DNA of 64,000 nt from JANNSX01 sp963741525 (GTDB taxonomy: Bacteria > Pseudomonadota > Alphaproteobacteria > Rhizobiales > Hyphomicrobiaceae). Shown piece by piece: positions 16,812 through 26,178 of the stretch (within the stretch, counting starts at the first letter, position 1; every line of letters begins with the position of its first letter). The stretch covers positions 15,603-79,602 of the forward strand of contig CAVUIW010000025.1 of the NCBI GenBank assembly GCA_963741525.1, in the 5' to 3' direction. Both the position numbers and the translations under genes were made by a program. Under the pieces are notes generated by a model, which saw only the letters and a program-made list of their open reading frames with translations, was not told where the DNA came from and searched no databases.

Positions 16812-17103
16812 CGCTCCAGAGTCACCTGGCATGAAGTGGGGCAGCGGTGCCCTCTCCTCGACCGCAACAAAGATGTGTCAGACGTGTGTCTGACCGTCCG
16901 GCCCCAACGCCGAAGCAGCCAAGCTCGGGTGGGGACCTCCGAAAGGCTGCGTCAATCGCATCAACTTACCTTGTCAACTATCTGGTAAGCCTCCACAATT
17001 CTGCCCAGCTTGGGGACGAATCCTCATTGCTTCGTGCGTTGCCGGCCTAGCTCGGGCGCCAGTGCTCTCCTATTGTTCGCGGCCCCCTGCCGCCCGGTAC
17101 CGC
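16812..17103. other. Intergenic stretch before the MscS gene
   Basis: About 290 bases with no gene, repeat or promoter that I can support. Confidence 0.5.
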
Positions 17104-18393
17104 ATGCCCATCGTCTTCCTCCAGGCCTCGACCCCCGACTGGCAACCCCTGCTCGACCGGCTGTCGCGCGAGCTGCCCAACCTCCTCGACCAGCTGCTTT
17201 CGCCCTGGATGCTGCCGCAGCTCATCGTCGTGCCGGCCTGCTACTACCTCGCGCGCTGGCTGACCCCGCGCGTCCGGCCGCACTTCGACCGCTGGCTGGC
17301 CCAACTGCAGTTGCCGGCGCCGATCCGGAGCTTTCTCGAGCTGCCGCTCCTCCAGCTCAAATGGATCCTCTTCGTCGCCCTCCTCTGGCTCTCGCTCGGC
17401 CTGATGCGGCAAGCAACATGGGCGAGCCGCAGCTATCTCGTGACGCTCGCCGCCAGCCTCGCCACCGCCTGGGTGACGGTCAACATCGTTTCCGCGCTGG
17501 TGAAGAACAAATCGCTGTCCAGGGCCTTCGCCATGGTCGCCTGGGCCATCGCGGCGCTTTACATCCTGGGCCTGCTGGATGACGTGCAGTCGACGCTCGA
17601 CGCGCTGGCCGTCACCATCGGCGAGCTGAGGATCTCCGCCCTCGGCCTCATCAAGGGCGGTATTATCCTCGGCATCACGCTGTGGATCGCCACCGCCGTC
17701 AGCGCCTTCGCCGACCGGCGCCTGCACAAATCCTTCGAGCTCACCCCTTCCGTCGAGGTGCTGTTCGGCAAGATCATCAAGGCGGCGCTCGTCACGGCGG
17801 CGGTGGCGATCACGCTGTCCTCGATCGGCATCCAGCTGACCGCCTTGACCGTGTTCTCGGGCGCGCTCGGCCTCGGCATCGGCTTCGGCCTGCAGAAGGT
17901 CGCCTCAAACCTGATGAGCGGCATCATTATCCTCCTCGACCGCTCGGTGAAGCCGGGCGACGTCATCCAGCGGGGCGAGACCTTCGGCTGGATCACGGAT
18001 TTGCGCGCCCGCTACGTCTCGGTCGCGACCCGCGACGGCGTCGAGTATCTGATCCCGAACGAAGACTTCGTCACCAGCCAGGTGATCAACTGGTCCTACT
18101 CGGATCCCAAGGTCAGGCTCGAGGTGAAGTTCGGCGTGGCGCCCGGTAACAACCCGCACAAAATCGCCGAACTCGCCTCTGCCTCGGCTGTCAAAGTGCC
18201 CCGCGTACTGGCGACGCCCGGGGCCGAATGCCATCTGATCTCGCTCAGCGCCAACTCGCTCGAATTCCTGCTCCGCTTCTGGATCCAGGACCCCATCGTC
18301 GGCACGACGAACATCCGCAGCGAGGTGTTGCTGGCGGTGTGGGACGGCCTCAAGGCCGAGGGCATCGAGCTGGTTTCGGCGACGAACAGCTGA
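17104..18393 (+). CDS. MscS-family mechanosensitive channel
   Basis: Inner-membrane channel, about 429 residues from ATG 17104 (MPIVFLQASTPDWQ). Several N-terminal membrane segments precede the pore helix region (VFSGALGLGIGFGLQKVASN, LMSGIIILLDRSVKPGD) and the beta domain (TDLRARYVSVATRDGVEYLI, PNEDFVTSQVINWSYSDP). Longer than E. coli MscS because of extra N-terminal spans. The C-terminus ends GIELVSATNS, lacking the usual IPFPQRDL-type motif, so a late frameshift or divergence is possible. No clear ribosome site; an upstream GTG at 17062 is an alternative start. Monocistronic. Confidence 0.9.
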   Translation: MPIVFLQASTPDWQPLLDRLSRELPNLLDQLLSPWMLPQLIVVPACYYLARWLTPRVRPHFDRWLAQLQLPAPIRSFLELPLLQLKWILFVALLWLSLGLMRQATWASRSYLVTLAASLATAWVTVNIVSALVKNKSLSRAFAMVAWAIAALYILGLLDDVQSTLDALAVTIGELRISALGLIKGGIILGITLWIATAVSAFADRRLHKSFELTPSVEVLFGKIIKAALVTAAVAITLSSIGIQLTALTVFSGALGLGIGFGLQKVASNLMSGIIILLDRSVKPGDVIQRGETFGWITDLRARYVSVATRDGVEYLIPNEDFVTSQVINWSYSDPKVRLEVKFGVAPGNNPHKIAELASASAVKVPRVLATPGAECHLISLSANSLEFLLRFWIQDPIVGTTNIRSEVLLAVWDGLKAEGIELVSATNS

Positions 18394-18589
18394 GCTGATC
18401 CTCCTCCGAGTTGCATCGGCCCTTCGCGCTCCGCCACAACAGCCGTTCCCGAACGGAACAGCGGCTAACCCAGAATTAACCAACCCGGCCTAAGCTGCCA
18501 TCACGCCGCAAAGGGCATTGCCTGATTGCGGAGGGGACAGTCATCGGCCCGCGGTCGCGGGTGCGTTAAATTATTGAGGAGTAAGAGAA

Positions 18590-19084
18590 ATGCTCGCGTT
18601 CTGTAAGCGTCTAAGCCTGGTTCTTGGTGCCGTTGCGGGTCTGGCGTTCGCCTCTGGGTCGGCCAATGCCCAGACCACCGTCACCGACACATTCGACGTG
18701 TTGATCACCATCACCGCCGAGTGCGTTCTGACGAACCCGACGAACATGAACTTCGGTACCGAAGGTGTTCTCGACACGGCGGTCAACGCGTCTGCCACAT
18801 TCGACGTGCAGTGCACCGATACCACTCCGTTCGACATGGGCCTCGACCAAGGTCTTCACACTACGCGCCGCATGAATGACGGCGGAACAAACTATGTCGA
18901 CTACGAGCTGTATGCCGACGCCGGCCACACCGACGTCTGGGGCGAGACCATCGGCACCGATACCGAAACCGCCACCGGCGACGGCACGGCCATCACCTAC
19001 ACGGTCCACGGCCAGGTCCCGGTCCAGACGACGCCTGCTCCGGGCAACTACACCGACACTGTCGAAATCCAAGTCACCTACTGA
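18590..19084 (+). CDS. SCPU-domain pilin subunit (spore coat U family)
   Basis: Secreted pilin-like subunit, 164 residues, start ATG 18590 preceded by GAGGAG. Signal peptide about residues 1-28 (cleavage after SGSANA), then a spore-coat-U domain with NMNFGTEGVL, a pair of cysteines (ITAECVLTN and DVQCTD) and the C-terminal beta strand YTDTVEIQVTY used for donor-strand exchange. First gene of a four-gene archaic (sigma) chaperone-usher operon, so likely the major shaft subunit of a Csu-like pilus. Confidence 0.88.
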   Translation: MLAFCKRLSLVLGAVAGLAFASGSANAQTTVTDTFDVLITITAECVLTNPTNMNFGTEGVLDTAVNASATFDVQCTDTTPFDMGLDQGLHTTRRMNDGGTNYVDYELYADAGHTDVWGETIGTDTETATGDGTAITYTVHGQVPVQTTPAPGNYTDTVEIQVTY

Positions 19085-19109
19085 TCACCTCATCAACAAG
19101 GTCGCCGCC

Positions 19110-19836
19110 ATGAGCCTTCGGTTTGCCGCCGTCGTTCTCTCTGGAATTCTTGCACTGTGTGGACCAGCCCTGGCCACCTCGCTGCAAGTCTCGCCGGTCC
19201 TGATCGACGTGCCAGCACCCGGAGCGGCGGCGACTGTCACAATCGCCAACCTGAGCGAGGACGCTGTCGTCGCTCAGGCCCGTGTTTTCAAATGGGTTCA
19301 AGAAAACGGCGCCGACAAGCTCGTCGAGACGAAAGACGTCGTCGTTAGCCCGCCCATCGTCAAACTGAAGCCAAACAGCAAGTCGGTGCTTCGCGTGGTC
19401 CGCCGCGCCAAGACCGCGCCGCAAGGCGAGGAAAGCTACCGGCTCGTCATCGACCAGGTGCCGGAGAAGAGGCGGCGTCCGGGCACCGGCATAACCTTCG
19501 CCGTCCGCTACTCGATCCCCGTCTTCTTCGGCGGCCTCGAGAACGAGAACGCGCCGCTCATCTGGGAGGTCGCGAGCAAGGGCGGCCGGACCATCGTCTC
19601 GGCGACCAACGCCGGCTCGCGCCGCGTCCGTCTCGCCGACCTCAAAATCAAAACCGGCTCGGGCTCGCATGACCATCGGCAAGGGGCTCGCCGGCTACGT
19701 GCTACCGCGTTCGACGATGACATGGACGGTCGACCGCGCGTTGAAGGGCAGCAAACAGGGAGGGACGGTCGCGATTACCGCACAGACCGAGCATGGACCG
19801 CTTCAAGCCACTGGAACCATCCAAGCGGCGCAATGA
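19110..19836 (+). CDS. Periplasmic pilus chaperone, CsuC-like (one frameshift)
   Basis: Immunoglobulin-fold chaperone delivering SCPU subunits to the usher, about 242 residues from ATG 19110. Signal peptide MSLRFAAVVLSGILALCGPA, then TSLQVSPVLIDVPAPGAAAT, the subunit-binding loop KPNSKSVLRVVRRA and SYRLVIDQVPEKRRR. The frame breaks near 19662-19672; dropping one base continues MTIGKGLAGYVLPRSTMTW through TAQTEHGPLQATGTIQAAQ to a stop at 19834-19836. Its end overlaps the usher start by 44 bases, as in compact pilus operons. Confidence 0.88.
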
Positions 19837-22201
19837 AGCTCTTGTCATAGTCTTACTGGTACTTGTTCTTATTGCCTCGCTGATGCCCTTCAGGGCAGCG
19901 CGGGCGGCCGACGAGCCGCTTTCGCTGCAGCTTGAAGTATTGCTTAACGGCCAACCCACCAAGCGTATCGGTACCTTCTCGGATCTGGGCCAAGGCCGCA
20001 TCGCCGCCACCGGCGCCACCCTCACCGATCTCGGATTCAAGGCGGGTGTCTCGCTCGCGCCAGAAGAAAGCATCGCCCTCGACGAGTTGTCAGGCATCAC
20101 CTACACCTACGACGAGGCTGCGCAGTCGATCGACATCGTCGTCGCCGACCAGGAGCGCGATGCGCATCGTGTCGACGCCGGCCGCCAGTCGAAGCCCGAT
20201 GCCGAGCCCTCCGACGATCTCGGCGCGGCTCTCAACTACGCCATTCACGGCTCGACCAGCGACACCCTCGACGACGGGCTCGTCGAGTATGGCGGCGCCT
20301 CGCTGACGCTCGGAGGCCGCATCTTCGGCCCGCTCGGTCTGCTGACCACCGACGGCCTCCTCAAACACGCCACGAGCGGGGAAACCGACGCCCGCCGCCT
20401 CGCCACCACCTGGAGCTACTCGGACACCGAGAACCTCGTCACCTACCGTGCCGGCGACATCATCACCGGCGGCCTCGCCTGGACGCGGCCGGTGCGGCTC
20501 GGTGGCGCCCAGATCGACCGGAACTTCGGCCTGAAGCCCGGCCTCATCACCATGCCTCTCCCCTCCCTCGATGGCAGCGCCGTCGTGCCCTCGACCGTCG
20601 ATGTCTACGTCAATTCGACGAAGGCCTATTCGGGCAATGTCGCCGGCGGACCCTTCGCGGTCGAGAACATTCCGGCCATCACCGGCTCGGGCACGGCGCG
20701 CATCGTCATCCGCGACGCAAGCGGGCGGGAGCAGGAGATCACGACCGACTTCTATGCCTCGCCGAGCCTTCTACGCGAAGGCCTGTTCGACTACTCGGCC
20801 GAGGCCGGCGTGTTGCGCTCGGGCTTCGGCAACGACGGCGACGAATACGGCAACACGGCTGCCGGCTCGGCGAGTCTGCGTTATGGACTCTATGACGAAG
20901 TGACGCTCGAGGCGCATGCGGAAGGCACAGGCGGGCTCGTCAATGGCGGCGTGGGCGCGGTCATCAACGCATGGGACAAGGCCATCGTCTCGCTCGCTGC
21001 CGCCGCCAGCAGCTCGGAAGAGGGCCAGGGCGTCAGCCTGCACGCGGCCGTCGAGACGGAAGTCTATGGCGTGTCGCTCCGCGGCTCGACGACCAGGACT
21101 TTCGGCGACTATGCCGACTTCGGCTCGCTCTCGGGCGAGGATGAGATTGAGGAGGATGAGGATCCGGCGATTGCCCACCTCGTCTCCCGCAAGGTGCCGC
21201 GCGCCATCGACCAGCTTTCGCTCGGCACGCCGCTCCCCTTCGAGTTCGGCACCATGGCGCTCTCCTACACCCACATCGATCGTGAGGACGATGCGCAGGT
21301 GCATCTCGTCAGCGCCTCCTACTCGCGCGGACTGATGTATGACATCTCGTTCTACACCAGCGCTTTCCACGACTTCGGCGAGGAGCCCTCGAGCGGCATC
21401 TACGCGGGCTTGAGCATGCCGCTCGGCGACTACGGCTCGCTCTCGACCGGCGTGAAGCACGACAAGGACGGCACGGGCGCCTCGGTCTCCAACTCGAAAT
21501 CGCTCGAAGAGGCACCGGGCAGCGTCGGCTGGTATGCCTCGATCGACAGCGGCGAGGAGACGTCGGCGGCCGCCTCGCTCAGCTATCGGGCGGAGGTTGC
21601 GACCGGCACGGTCCGCGCGCGTTCCCACAAATCGGGCACGGCGGCGAGCGGCGAGATCACCGGCGCCATCGCGGCGACCGAAGATGGTGTCTTCTTCGCC
21701 AACCGCATCGACGATGGCTTCGCCGTGGTCGATGCCGGCGCCGAGGGTGTGCCCATCATGCTCGAGAACCGGAAGGTCGCGGTGACCGGCAGCAACGGCA
21801 AGGCGCTGATCACCGGATTGCGCGCCTACGAGCCGAACAAAATTTCCATTGATGCCGTCGACCTGCCGCTCGGTACCGAGATCACCGAGACAGAGCATAT
21901 CGCCGTGCCGCGCGAGCGGGCCGGTGTGCGTGTGGCCTTCGACGCGAAGAGCACCGATGGCGCGGCGCTCGCCGTCATCAAGCTCGCCGACGGCAGCTTC
22001 CCGCCGGCAGGCTCCCATGTCGTGCTCGACGGCAGCGCGGCCGAGTATGTCATGGGCTACGACGGCCAAGTTTATCTCGAGGGCTTGACGGGCGTGCACG
22101 CGATCACAGTCACGCTCGACGGCGGCCAGTGCCGTGCCGAGCTCACCTATACGCCCTCCGACGACAACTTCACCACGCTCGACCCGGTGATCTGCAAATG
22201 A
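19793..22201 (+). CDS. Outer-membrane fimbrial usher, CsuD-like
   Basis: Outer-membrane assembly pore for the pilus, 802 residues. An N-terminal signal/anchor (ALVIVLLVLVLIASLMPF) is followed by the N-domain (LQLEVLLNGQPTKRIGTF), the usher barrel with TWSYSDTENLVTYRAGDI, SLDGSAVVPSTVDVYVNSTK, FAVENIPAITGSG and RIVIRDASGREQEITTDFYA, and C-terminal domains ending YTPSDDNFTTLDPVICK. This matches the archaic (sigma) usher branch. It overlaps the chaperone gene and, by ATGA, the tip-protein gene. Confidence 0.92.
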   Translation: MDRFKPLEPSKRRNEALVIVLLVLVLIASLMPFRAARAADEPLSLQLEVLLNGQPTKRIGTFSDLGQGRIAATGATLTDLGFKAGVSLAPEESIALDELSGITYTYDEAAQSIDIVVADQERDAHRVDAGRQSKPDAEPSDDLGAALNYAIHGSTSDTLDDGLVEYGGASLTLGGRIFGPLGLLTTDGLLKHATSGETDARRLATTWSYSDTENLVTYRAGDIITGGLAWTRPVRLGGAQIDRNFGLKPGLITMPLPSLDGSAVVPSTVDVYVNSTKAYSGNVAGGPFAVENIPAITGSGTARIVIRDASGREQEITTDFYASPSLLREGLFDYSAEAGVLRSGFGNDGDEYGNTAAGSASLRYGLYDEVTLEAHAEGTGGLVNGGVGAVINAWDKAIVSLAAAASSSEEGQGVSLHAAVETEVYGVSLRGSTTRTFGDYADFGSLSGEDEIEEDEDPAIAHLVSRKVPRAIDQLSLGTPLPFEFGTMALSYTHIDREDDAQVHLVSASYSRGLMYDISFYTSAFHDFGEEPSSGIYAGLSMPLGDYGSLSTGVKHDKDGTGASVSNSKSLEEAPGSVGWYASIDSGEETSAAASLSYRAEVATGTVRARSHKSGTAASGEITGAIAATEDGVFFANRIDDGFAVVDAGAEGVPIMLENRKVAVTGSNGKALITGLRAYEPNKISIDAVDLPLGTEITETEHIAVPRERAGVRVAFDAKSTDGAALAVIKLADGSFPPAGSHVVLDGSAAEYVMGYDGQVYLEGLTGVHAITVTLDGGQCRAELTYTPSDDNFTTLDPVICK

Positions 22202-23157
22202 TGCAACGGCTCTTCGGACTTCTGACGATCCTTCTCGCGGTGGCGAGCGCGCCTGCCGCTTTCGCCCAAAGCTGCAACTTCTCGTACACGCCCTCGTCAT
22301 CTATGGACTTCGGCAATATCGACGTCACCGACAACACGGTTTTCGATACGACGATCACCCTCAACATTACCTGCACCGGCGGCAATAACCGGAACGTGCG
22401 CGTCTGCCCCAGCATCAGCAGCGGCACGGGCGGGGCCATCTCGACAACGCGCTACCTCCTCAACGGCGCCAACCAGATGACCTTCAACATCTATCAGGAC
22501 AGCGGCCACGGGACGATCTGGGGCTCGTACTTCTGGGGCTTCGCACCACTCCCACCGACCATCGATCTGAGGCTACCGCCGGCCGGTACCGGCACAGCGA
22601 CGGCGACGCTCTACGCCCGGATCAATGCCGGTCAGACGACCTTGCCGGCCGGAACCTATTCATCGGCCTTCAGCGGCAGTCACACGAGATTCGCCTATGC
22701 CTACAGAAACGTCGGCAACTGCAACGCGATCGGCAGCACGAATGCGACACAGGTTCCCTTCTCGGTCACGACGGCGAACGTCGCCTCCTGCAACGTCACG
22801 GCGACCAATCTCGACTTCGGACCCGTGAACAATCTATCCGGAAACCTCGATGTCAACGGCTCGGCCAGCGTCACCTGCACCAATCAATTGCCGTACAAGG
22901 TCTTGCTCGACGACGGCCTCACCGGCACCGGCCCGACGAGCCGGAGGATGACGCTCGGCGGCAACCACGTCACCTACGGCCTCTACCGCGATGCCGCGCG
23001 CACACTCGCCTGGGGCGACACCTCCGGCGTCAACTCGCTTTCGGGCACGGGCTCGGGCAATGCACAGACCATCGACATATACGGCCGTGTGCCGCCACAG
23101 ACCATTCCGCCCGCCGGAACCTATTCCGACACCATCGTCATCACCGTCGAGTACTAG
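22198..23157 (+). CDS. Two-domain SCPU tip protein, CsuE-like adhesin
   Basis: Secreted pilus protein, 319 residues, ATG 22198 overlapping the usher stop. Signal peptide ends near PAAFAQ. Two tandem spore-coat-U domains can be read: the first from CNFSYTPSSSMDFGNIDVTD, the second from CNVTATNLDFGPVNNLSGNL, each with paired cysteines and each ending in a strand like SDTIVITVEY. A two-domain subunit at the operon end is the expected tip adhesin. A RIME-like repeat starts 3 bases after its stop codon. Confidence 0.88.
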   Translation: MMQRLFGLLTILLAVASAPAAFAQSCNFSYTPSSSMDFGNIDVTDNTVFDTTITLNITCTGGNNRNVRVCPSISSGTGGAISTTRYLLNGANQMTFNIYQDSGHGTIWGSYFWGFAPLPPTIDLRLPPAGTGTATATLYARINAGQTTLPAGTYSSAFSGSHTRFAYAYRNVGNCNAIGSTNATQVPFSVTTANVASCNVTATNLDFGPVNNLSGNLDVNGSASVTCTNQLPYKVLLDDGLTGTGPTSRRMTLGGNHVTYGLYRDAARTLAWGDTSGVNSLSGTGSGNAQTIDIYGRVPPQTIPPAGTYSDTIVITVEY

Positions 23158-23159
23158 AA

Positions 23160-23257
23160 TGCTTCCGGAAAAGTGCGAAGCGCTTTTCCGATAAGAAGCA
23201 CGACAAACCAAAAAATTAGGGTGTTGAAGTGATTCAACGAAAAACGGAAACACCCTG
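23160..23257 (+). repeat. RIME-like dispersed repeat, copy A
   Basis: Starts TGCTTCCGGAAAAGTGCGAA, continues with CGATAAGAAGCACGACAAAC and ends with a palindrome AGGGTGTT (23218-23225) / AACACCCT (23249-23256). The same sequence recurs at 37008-37060 (truncated) and inverted at 44812-44933. Two palindromes in about 100 bases is the layout of rhizobial intergenic mosaic elements. Confidence 0.85.
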
Positions 23258-23336
23258 ACAGCCGAGTTGCGGAAGATTTCGCGGCGCGCCATTCTCCGGC
23301 TGCCGGCCATTCGTCCGGCTTACCCCGGAGCGTCCC

Positions 23337-25412
23337 ATGGCTCGCGATCCCCGCTACGACATCCTGTTCGAGCCCGTCCGCATCGGGCCGGTAGTGGCGC
23401 GCAACCGCTTCTACCAGGTGCCGCATTGCTGCGGCATGGGCCACCGGTATCCCAAATCCATGGCCGCCATGCGGGGCATGAAGGCGGAAGGCGGTTGGGC
23501 GGTCGTGTCGACCGAGGAGGTCGAGCTTCACCCTTCCTCCGACATCTCGCCCTATCTGGAAGGCCGGCTCTGGGATGATCGCGACATCCCCTATCACACG
23601 GCCATGTGCGATGCCGTACACGCGCATGGGAGCTTGGCTGCCATCGAGCTCGCTCACAATGGCATCTCGGCGGTCAACCGCTACAGCCGCGAGGTGCCGA
23701 TCGGCCCCTCGGATGGAGCGGCACTGCATCCGGACAACGCACACATCCGGGCAATGTCGAAGGCGGACATCAAGGAATTCCGCGGATGGCATCGCGCGGC
23801 AGCACTTAGGGCGAAGAAGGCGGGCTTCGACATCGTCTATGTCTACGCGGCGCACGACCTGACGCTCCTCCAGCACTTCCTTTCCCGCCGCTACAACCAA
23901 CGGACCGACGAGTATGGCGGCAGCCTCGAGAACCGCGCGCGGCTGTTCCGCGAGGTCATCGAGGATACGAAGGATGCGGTCGGAGACAAATGCGCCGTCG
24001 CCGTGCGCTTCGCGGTCGACGAGCTGCTGGGTGAGGACGGGATCACCCATCAGGGCGAGGGCCACGACGTCATCGCCATGCTGGCCGAGCTCCCCGATCT
24101 GTGGGACGTCAACATCTCGCCCTGGGAGAACAATTCCCAGACCGCGCGCTTTTCGGAAGAAGGCTTCCAGGAGCCCTACATTTCCTTCGTCAAGAAGCTG
24201 ACGACGAAACCGGTCGTCGGCGTCGGCCGCTACACCTCGCCCGACAGCATGGTACGCGCCATCCGCCAGGGTGTTCTGGATTTCATCGGCGCGGCGCGTC
24301 CCTCCATTGCCGATCCGTTCCTGCCGAAGAAGATCGAGCAGGGGCGGCCCGAGGACATCCGCGAGTGCATCGGCTGCAACATCTGCGTCAGCGGCGACTT
24401 CATGATGGTGCCGCTCCGCTGCACGCAGAACCCGACCATGGGCGAGGAATGGCGGCGCGGCTGGCACCCTGAGAAAGTGACAATCACGAAGAGCCGCAAG
24501 AAGATCCTCGTCGCCGGTGGTGGACCGGCCGGATTGGAAGCGGCGCGGACGCTGGGACAGCGCGGCTACGAGGTGATGCTGGCGGAAGCTCACGAGACGT
24601 TTGGCGGACGCGTCACGCGCGAGTCGAAGCTGCCGGGGCTTGCCACCTGGGCGCGCGTGCGCGACTGGCGGCTCGGGCAGATCGAGAAGCTGGCGAATGT
24701 CACGCTGTTTCCGGCAAGCCGCATGACGGCGGGGGATGCACTCGAGACGGGCGCAGAACACATCGTCGTTGCGACGGGGAGCAAGTGGCGCCGCGATGGC
24801 GTCGGCGCGACGGTGCGCCGTCCTGTTGAAGGCCTCTCAACCGGTCTTACGCTGACGCCCGACGACATCCTCGACATTGCACCCAAACTCCCGAAGCTCC
24901 CCGACGACCCCATCGTCATCTTCGACGATGATCCCTATTGCATGGGCGGCCTCATGGCCGAGGTTTTGGCGAAGGCCGGTCGCAAGGTGATCCTGCTGAC
25001 GCCAGCGGCCGAGGTCTCGCCCTGGACGCACAACACGCTCGAGCACAGCCGGATCATGACGCGGTTGATCGAGCTCAACGTCGACATACGGCCAGGCCGC
25101 GTACTGACGCGGCGCACCGTCGACCGCATCGACAGCGATTGCGTCTTCACGGGTCGCAACGCCTCGATCGAGGCGGAGGCACTGCTGCTGGTGACGAGCC
25201 GCGCGCCGGTCAACGCGCTGGCGGCGGAGCTGGAGACCTTGCACGACCGCTGGGCGGGTGCGGGCCTCGAAGCCATAACCGTCATCGGCGACGCGCTGGC
25301 TCCCGCCACCATCGCCGCCGCCGTCTACGCCGGCCACCGCTTGGGCCGCGAGATCGACGCCGATCCCGAGCGGGATCGCTTCTGGTTCGAGCGGGAGGGG
25401 ATCGAGGCGTGA
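23337..25412 (+). CDS. Trimethylamine-dehydrogenase-like FMN/4Fe-4S flavoprotein, substrate uncertain
   Basis: Cytoplasmic oxidoreductase, 691 residues: old-yellow-enzyme barrel (1-330), 4Fe-4S site with Cys344, Cys347, Cys350 and Cys362, then FAD/NAD-like domains (VAGGGPAGLEAARTLGQRG). The N-terminus MARDPRYDILFEP and Cys31 (RFYQVPHCCG, site of covalent FMN) match trimethylamine dehydrogenase, as do Tyr170 and His173. From recalled family alignment, the aromatic bowl that binds trimethylamine is not conserved: the Tyr60 position is Glu61, Trp355 is Asp354, and the Asp267 position is Asn266; only Trp263 remains. It is likely an amine or N-methyl compound dehydrogenase with another substrate. 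Confidence 0.87.
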   Translation: MARDPRYDILFEPVRIGPVVARNRFYQVPHCCGMGHRYPKSMAAMRGMKAEGGWAVVSTEEVELHPSSDISPYLEGRLWDDRDIPYHTAMCDAVHAHGSLAAIELAHNGISAVNRYSREVPIGPSDGAALHPDNAHIRAMSKADIKEFRGWHRAAALRAKKAGFDIVYVYAAHDLTLLQHFLSRRYNQRTDEYGGSLENRARLFREVIEDTKDAVGDKCAVAVRFAVDELLGEDGITHQGEGHDVIAMLAELPDLWDVNISPWENNSQTARFSEEGFQEPYISFVKKLTTKPVVGVGRYTSPDSMVRAIRQGVLDFIGAARPSIADPFLPKKIEQGRPEDIRECIGCNICVSGDFMMVPLRCTQNPTMGEEWRRGWHPEKVTITKSRKKILVAGGGPAGLEAARTLGQRGYEVMLAEAHETFGGRVTRESKLPGLATWARVRDWRLGQIEKLANVTLFPASRMTAGDALETGAEHIVVATGSKWRRDGVGATVRRPVEGLSTGLTLTPDDILDIAPKLPKLPDDPIVIFDDDPYCMGGLMAEVLAKAGRKVILLTPAAEVSPWTHNTLEHSRIMTRLIELNVDIRPGRVLTRRTVDRIDSDCVFTGRNASIEAEALLLVTSRAPVNALAAELETLHDRWAGAGLEAITVIGDALAPATIAAAVYAGHRLGREIDADPERDRFWFEREGIEA

Positions 25413-25435
25413 GGTCCGGCCGGAGGATCAACTGA

Positions 25436-25759
25436 ATGACAAGTGCGAAGAGCAAAGCCCCCCTGCATCTCGCGACTCTCCCTCGCAACTTCGCGACCAT
25501 GATTTGCAATCATGTCTTCAGGCATGAGAGAGACGTCAACTATGTGATCCACGACAAGGATGGACGGCTTCTACTCCTATGTGGCGCAAGCGACCACGAG
25601 CAGAGCGCTTCGGAGCTCAAGATTGTGGGTTTCGGCCACCTTCTCGATAGAGACCACTTGCTGCGGGAGCTTCCGCCATTGCCGCCAGGCTGGTCGGTAG
25701 AGAGGAGCGACGGTGCTGACGACTGGCGCGTGTTCGAAGACCCCGAGAGCGACGATTGA
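25436..25759 (+). CDS. Conserved small protein of unknown function
   Basis: 107 residues; a shorter start at Met22 (MICNHVFRHERDVNYVIHD) gives 86. The pattern CNHVF-RHER, then LLLLCGASDHE, KIVGFGHLLDRD, LPPLPPGWSVER and DDWRVFEDPESDD is one I recognise as recurring in short uncharacterised proteins, but I know no function. It begins 23 bases after the flavoprotein gene in the same direction and may share its transcript. The C-terminus is strongly acidic. Confidence 0.7.
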   Translation: MTSAKSKAPLHLATLPRNFATMICNHVFRHERDVNYVIHDKDGRLLLLCGASDHEQSASELKIVGFGHLLDRDHLLRELPPLPPGWSVERSDGADDWRVFEDPESDD

Positions 25760-25814
25760 CGCACTGCTATTCAGCGTCCGCAATGCGCCAGCGATTTTCA
25801 ACCCTCCACCCCAC

Positions 25815-25975
25815 CGTCACGCCCGCGCAGGCGGGCGCCCAGACAGGTCGCGGCTTGCTCTCGGGTGCGGGCAGTGGCACTAAGCAAGCTTCTGGCGGAT
25901 TGATGCGGATTGCCGTGCTGAGTCACTGCGCTTAATCTCTGGCTTGGCTGGGCGCCCGCCTGCGCGGGCGTGACG
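25815..25975. repeat. Perfect 28-bp inverted repeat with 105-base spacer
   Basis: Left arm 25815-25842 begins CGTCACGCCCGCGCAGG and the right arm 25948-25975 is its exact reverse complement. The arm core GCCCGCGCAGGCGGGC is itself palindromic, a REP-like core common in high-GC proteobacteria. The surrounding 25760-26178 stretch has no gene. Confidence 0.9.
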
Positions 25976-26178
25976 GAGTGGAGGGATGGGCTGCGGGCTC
26001 ACGCGACAAGTGTTGGCAAAGCGCGGCATCCGTGTTTCGTCCGAGTGGAAGCAAACCCACGTTCTCCACATGAACGCGCGATGAGTAACGCCTTCAGGTT
26101 ACACTCAACCGGCCCCCGCTAAACCCTCCGCCATCGATGCCCGCCGTTCTGGCTGGGCTCAAATCTGGAGGGCTTCCC

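Noticed and set aside
20771..22300. Long open reading on the minus strand opposite the usher (509 codons)
   Set aside because: It mirrors the usher codon pattern, is Arg/Ala/Gly/His-rich with no domain, and is a typical GC-driven shadow. The same applies to 23154-24761, 12336-13622, 36137-37969, 40918-42204 and 45185-46504.
23337..25412. Trimethylamine dehydrogenase by name
   Set aside because: Overall similarity is strong, but key substrate-pocket aromatic residues are replaced, so a specific trimethylamine assignment is not supported.
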